This document shows, in pieces, positions 60,038-64,000 of a DNA stretch of 64,000 bases. The position numbers were made by a program, and so were the translations under genes. Under the pieces are notes generated by a model. It worked only from the letters and a program-made list of their open reading frames with translations, did not search any database and was not told where the DNA came from. The stretch comes from Catonia carolina (taxonomy: Eukaryota; Arthropoda; Insecta; Hemiptera; Achilidae), in contig JAQMRL010000011.1 in the NCBI GenBank assembly GCA_035578175.1, forward strand, positions 1,499,501 through 1,563,500. The letters run 5' to 3'. How positions within the stretch are numbered: position 1 is the first letter of the stretch; every line of letters begins with the position of its first letter.

Positions 60038-60441
60038 GTTGTTGTTTAGGTCATCAGCCAAAAAGCTAATTTGGATCAATAGAGGCTTTACTAAGTAAAA
60101 CGAGAAGTGAGGTAGTTTACTATCACCTTCCTCACTGAGTTGAAAAAAGTGCTTATCAGCATACCAGTCCCTCTAAAAAACACATATTTTCCACCCTGAA
60201 AATGACACCTTCACTTCATTCCCTACAGGGTCTGACTGTATAATAAAATTCATTACTCTCAGAGGAGGTAACTCTGACTAGTGTTGTTTAAACTTCTACT
60301 TTTCAGTTCTTAAATGCTTCACTCATGCAATTGGCTGACTGTGTGATAAGAAACAGAACTATTTTTTGCAGCCTTGGAACTAGAAACTGTTTTAGATCAG
60401 GTGCAAATAATTTAACACTCCACCTGTCCGTTATGGGCATT
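60038..60441 (-). repeat. Repeat C copy 11
   Basis: Full-length minus-strand copy from GTTGTTGTTTAGG to CCGTTATGGGCAT. No clear target duplication. It forms an inverted pair with copy 12, about 160 bp away. Confidence 0.78.
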
Positions 60442-60599
60442 TAACAACCTTAAAAAGCATAAAAACTTTATTTTTGAAAAAAAATTACGTAACACCTCCA
60501 TCCAATCACCTTTTCAATTGTGATTTGATCCAAGTTGCCAATAGAATTCGTTAAATTTTAAGTGTAGTTGATTTTGTTTTTGTTGAATGTGTGTTTTCC

Positions 60600-60997
60600 C
60601 TGGCCATAACAGACAGGCGGGGTGTTAAATTATTTACACTCAATCTGTTCGTTGTAGGGCTAAAATAAATAGTTCTGTCTCTTATCACATGGTCAGCCAA
60701 TTAAATGACTGAATGAAACCTTTTAAAAACAGAAGAGGTAGAGGTGTAAAATACACTAATCAGAGTTATCTCCTCTGAAATTAATGAATTTCATTATACA
60801 GCCAGACCCTGTGGTGAATGAAGTGAACGTGTCATTTGCAGAGTGAAAAATATGTGTTTTTTTAGAGGGCCCGGCTTGCTGATAAGCACTTCTGCACTCA
60901 GTGAGGAAGGTAATTGTAAACCACCTCACTTCTCGTTTTATTTAGTAAAACCTCTACAGGTTCAAACCAGCCTTTCGGCTGATGACCTAAACAACAC
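60600..60997 (+). repeat. Repeat C copy 12, full length with target duplication
   Basis: 398 bp bounded by a perfect 11-bp direct repeat GTGTGTTTTCC (60589-60599, 60998-61008). It starts CTGGCCATAACAGAC and ends CTAAACAACAC. Confidence 0.88.
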
Positions 60998-62769
60998 GTG
61001 TGTTTTCCAATCGAGGCGTCTGTCCAGTTGGTTGTTAAAAATGTATTCATTTCATACAAATTCTTCAAAGAAAAATAATTCCAGTGATTTAGTTGTTTAT
61101 TAAGACCTCACTTATTTGGAGATACGTAAAGTAAAACAATGTTTTGTAAAAAAGAAAATTATCTCATTTAGTAGTTCTCATAGAAATATATAATTTTATA
61201 TTGAGTAATCAACTAGTTATAATTATATTTAACGGAAACACAAAGAAGAAGAAGAAAATGAAAAGGAAGTGAAATCATAAATAATAAGTTATTATATACA
61301 AAGTTATACACTCTTTTTTTGCATTAGGCGTGTTCAGAAATATAACTATTTGTGACGTGACACCTGCTGTTTTGTCGTTAGGAAAGCGAATCGTTCGTTA
61401 TTTTAGCAACTCAGTGTAGGAAAATTTTTAATAAAGTAGGAGGCTGGTTTATGACCATTGCTTTCTTGTTTGCGTTGCGATACCTGAGGATATTCCGCGT
61501 TGGCGAAAAGGCGTCGGTGATTTTACTTTCTCTGTTGCCCACACTGTTTCATTTTTATTTTAACACACGCTAATAGTTATTGTGCAGCGTAGGTTTCAGC
61601 TATCTAGTGAAAATATTTCGTTCGTATTTTCAACTTGATTGTATTCTGGCTAATAAATGTTTATTAATATTAATCAACTTTTACAATATTACATCTTGTA
61701 GGCCTACCTCGGAAGTCAATCGGAGAAATTCATGAGGTAAAATTCACGGAAATCATAAATTGTACTCATCCAAAACAAACGTTAACAGAAAATTTATTTT
61801 ACCTCTAATTTCGTTTGTTTTATTAAAATTCACTTCAATTGCTTTGTCATCAAAGATGAAAGTGGTTTTTGGAACATACATCAGCGTTAGGCCTACACTA
61901 TGAAATATTTCTAAACCGAAACCGGAAATATAATTCGGAACCTTAAATGTTACAGTTAAGGAAAGTATGACTCGAATCTATCTGTTGCTCATGGTAGTAC
62001 CTATTTGCTAATTTTCAGAAAATGATCTTTTTTAAGGTCTTTATGACAGATTTTAGAGAATTGTTAAATGTTAACTAAATTATCAGGGTTTCTTTAATGT
62101 GTTCAATTTTAAGTTTTTACATAAGGGGAATTGGAATTAGATGTATTACCTTTTTAAGAAAAATTTGTGTGGTTTCATTTTCAGTGGATTTTAAAAACTT
62201 AGGGAATTTGTTTAAAACCTGGTTTCGTTTCAATCAATTAGTTGTCCTTGTAAGGAAATAAAAAAAACACATCTACAAAACAAAGAAGTCTTTATTTTTT
62301 TAGTTATTATTAATATTTACTGTGATTTTAATCATTTTAACTGCTGTTTAAATAAGCTTATTTTGATTAATTGAAAGCTAGTTTACTTACTTTTCAATCT
62401 ATCATACATAAAAATTTCTCAGAAATTTAATTAAAAAAAAATATTGTGTAGAAATTTACCTATGTCATATCGCTTCTTCCTAAAAGATGTTTCTTAGTAA
62501 CTAGAACTACCAGGAAACTGTTTTCACTATCTCACACTTTTTGCAACTTATTAATGTAAATTTTTCTATTTTCATTGAACTTCTTTAAACAAAATAACGT
62601 TAACAGCCTTCACGAAGAGCCAAATCTCAAAAGCAGGTAGGTAAAAAAAGGAAAGCAAAGAATAAAATAATGTCGAAATTTTGCTGAAACCATTTTTTAA
62701 AATTATGTAAGTAACTTTATTTTGTTTAATTTGATATTTTATTTAACATACAAATAGTGTTCAACATAA

Positions 62770-62887
62770 CTGGTTTCGAGTTAATTTCCCAGTCAAGTCT
62801 GACATTTTTCCAACAATAATTTTCATCATTACCCTTAACTATTGGGATTAGCCTTAATGTGCATAACAGTTCGATTCAACACAAAAA
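62770..62887 (+). repeat. SINE A copy, strongly degraded
   Basis: ACTGGTTTCGAGTTAATTTC, CCAGTCAAGTCTGACATTTT and a terminal ACACAAAAAAAG match the family at low identity. Confidence 0.4.
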
Positions 62888-63404
62888 AAGATATACCCTA
62901 CAATCATTATTATATGTAGGCCTTCACCTTTTAACTCAAAGAATCTTTGATCATTATTGATCAACCTTAGATCATTTCGTTTGTTCCATGAATTGTAAAA
63001 TTATAACCTATAAACAAATAAAATTACCATAGATAAACACCATTTATACATGTAGAATTTTTTGACGAATTTAAAAAAATTATTTTAGTTAGATCTTAGT
63101 TATAATAAATCATAGTTTAGTTGTGTAGGCTTGGAATACTAGCACTACTAACTATCACGCCTTCGCACCAGCAATACTATGAAATAAAAGTTAAAAGAGT
63201 GACGAAATCAATCTGGTAAAAGTTAGGGGAATACCCATAGTAAGAAAATCAGGTATGAGCACGCCTTAACAATTATAGGAATTTTGTTTGTATATTCACA
63301 TATCTAAACAATTTGTCCAAATAGGAAATTTAGGCTATATTAAATATTTAATTTATCTAAAAACAAATTAGTTTTTTTATGTGACTAACAGCAAACTGGC
63401 CAAT

Positions 63405-63535
63405 GATGTGGTGGTCAGTAAAACTGGCATTCACATAGAGGTTCCAGGTTCGATACTCGGTCAGGTCTGCCATTTTTTCATCTATCACTTTTCATCGTTT
63501 GGAATAATTGCAAAACAGCCAGACATGAAACCAAA
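63405..63535 (+). repeat. SINE A copy, degraded
   Basis: GTGGTCAGTAAAACTGGCAT as A-box side, GGTTCGATACTCGGTCAGGT as B-box side and CAAAACAGCCAGACATGAAA near the end. Confidence 0.65.
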
Positions 63536-64000
63536 ATATTCTAATAATTATTTCTAACTATAAAACCATTACTTTTACATCTGTCTAAAAATAAATCTTT
63601 CCCATTATTAGAATCAGCCTTTTTGAACACAATAATGCTAATATTACATAGAAGAAGACAATGAATGAAAATTAGTGCATAAAACTTTTTAGTTCTTGGC
63701 CGGTAGTTAGACTGGTGACTATTGGTAATTGCTTCACTTTTCAATACGAGAGTTAATGAAATTTATTAACACCACATTACGTTTACACTTCGTTGGAAAA
63801 CTTGACCACCTGTAATTTATACTGACAATCGCCAAATACCTCAGACAGAAAAAGTTAAGTATTTACACCTTAAACTTGAGAGTAGACTGACATGGAACTT
63901 ACCGCACACGACAAAATCGTATTTCGCTGAATCATAGGTTAAAGACAATGTACTTTCTACTCCACTATAAATCACAGTTACCTATTAAACAAAAACTAAC

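Larger units (their letters stand above)
61010..64000. other. AT-rich flank
   Basis: Apart from two degraded SINE A copies, no gene or element was recognised. A GC-richer patch at about 61330-61560 begins AGGCGTGTTCAGAAATATAA and could be a decayed DNA transposon end, not proven. Confidence 0.3.

Overview
The window looks like nuclear DNA of a hemimetabolous insect, most likely a hemipteran with a large, repeat-rich genome. The basis is high AT content, long introns with GT..AG junctions, tRNA-derived SINEs, and RTE, Jockey-like, mariner, Tigger/pogo and LTR-element remnants. The species cannot be named from sequence alone. There are no bacterial-type operons, CRISPR arrays or rRNA genes, and no intact tRNA gene was seen.

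Two multi-exon protein genes can be assembled by hand with phase-consistent splice junctions. (1) On the plus strand, three coding exons (3935-4082, 13565-13977, 20244-20390) give a predicted 235-residue tail-anchored protein. Residues 164-187 align without gaps to a BIM-type BH3 motif (core VGHELRKIAEEF), and the C-terminus carries a hydrophobic anchor. I read it as a candidate insect BH3-only pro-apoptotic Bcl-2-family ligand, and it is the main discovery candidate here. (2) On the minus strand, four coding exons (55926-55832, 51389-50952, 48034-47439, 45772-45108) give a predicted 597-residue secreted protein. It has a signal peptide, a Gly/Pro/Tyr-rich stretch, a four-cysteine core domain, long Gln/Tyr/Pro low-complexity tracts and a dibasic site near the C-terminus. 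A TATA box and a possible 5' non-coding exon lie upstream at 56662-56752.

The rest is mostly transposon-derived. A repeat of about 390 bp is present in 12 copies, several with 9-11 bp target-site duplications. Three tRNA-derived SINE families are present (A about 165 bp, B about 170 bp, D about 320 bp). A longer non-coding repeat (R) has three copies. A complete non-autonomous LTR element (34989-38033) has equal-length LTRs that look identical, a Lys-tRNA-type primer-binding site and an internal 30-bp tandem array. A 1011-bp foldback element (33060-34070) has 444-bp inverted arms. Decayed LINE, mariner, Tigger and piggyBac-like pieces make up the remainder.

Region by region: 1-3.5 kb repeats; 3.6-20.4 kb the BH3-like gene, whose introns hold an RTE fragment and SINEs; 20.4-27.6 kb AT-rich sequence that may be a long 3' UTR or downstream flank; 27.6-44.5 kb repeats, including the foldback and LTR elements; 45.1-56.8 kb the secreted-protein gene, whose introns hold LINE and mariner debris; 56.8-64 kb repeats and AT-rich flank. 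Nothing suggests that the two genes work together.
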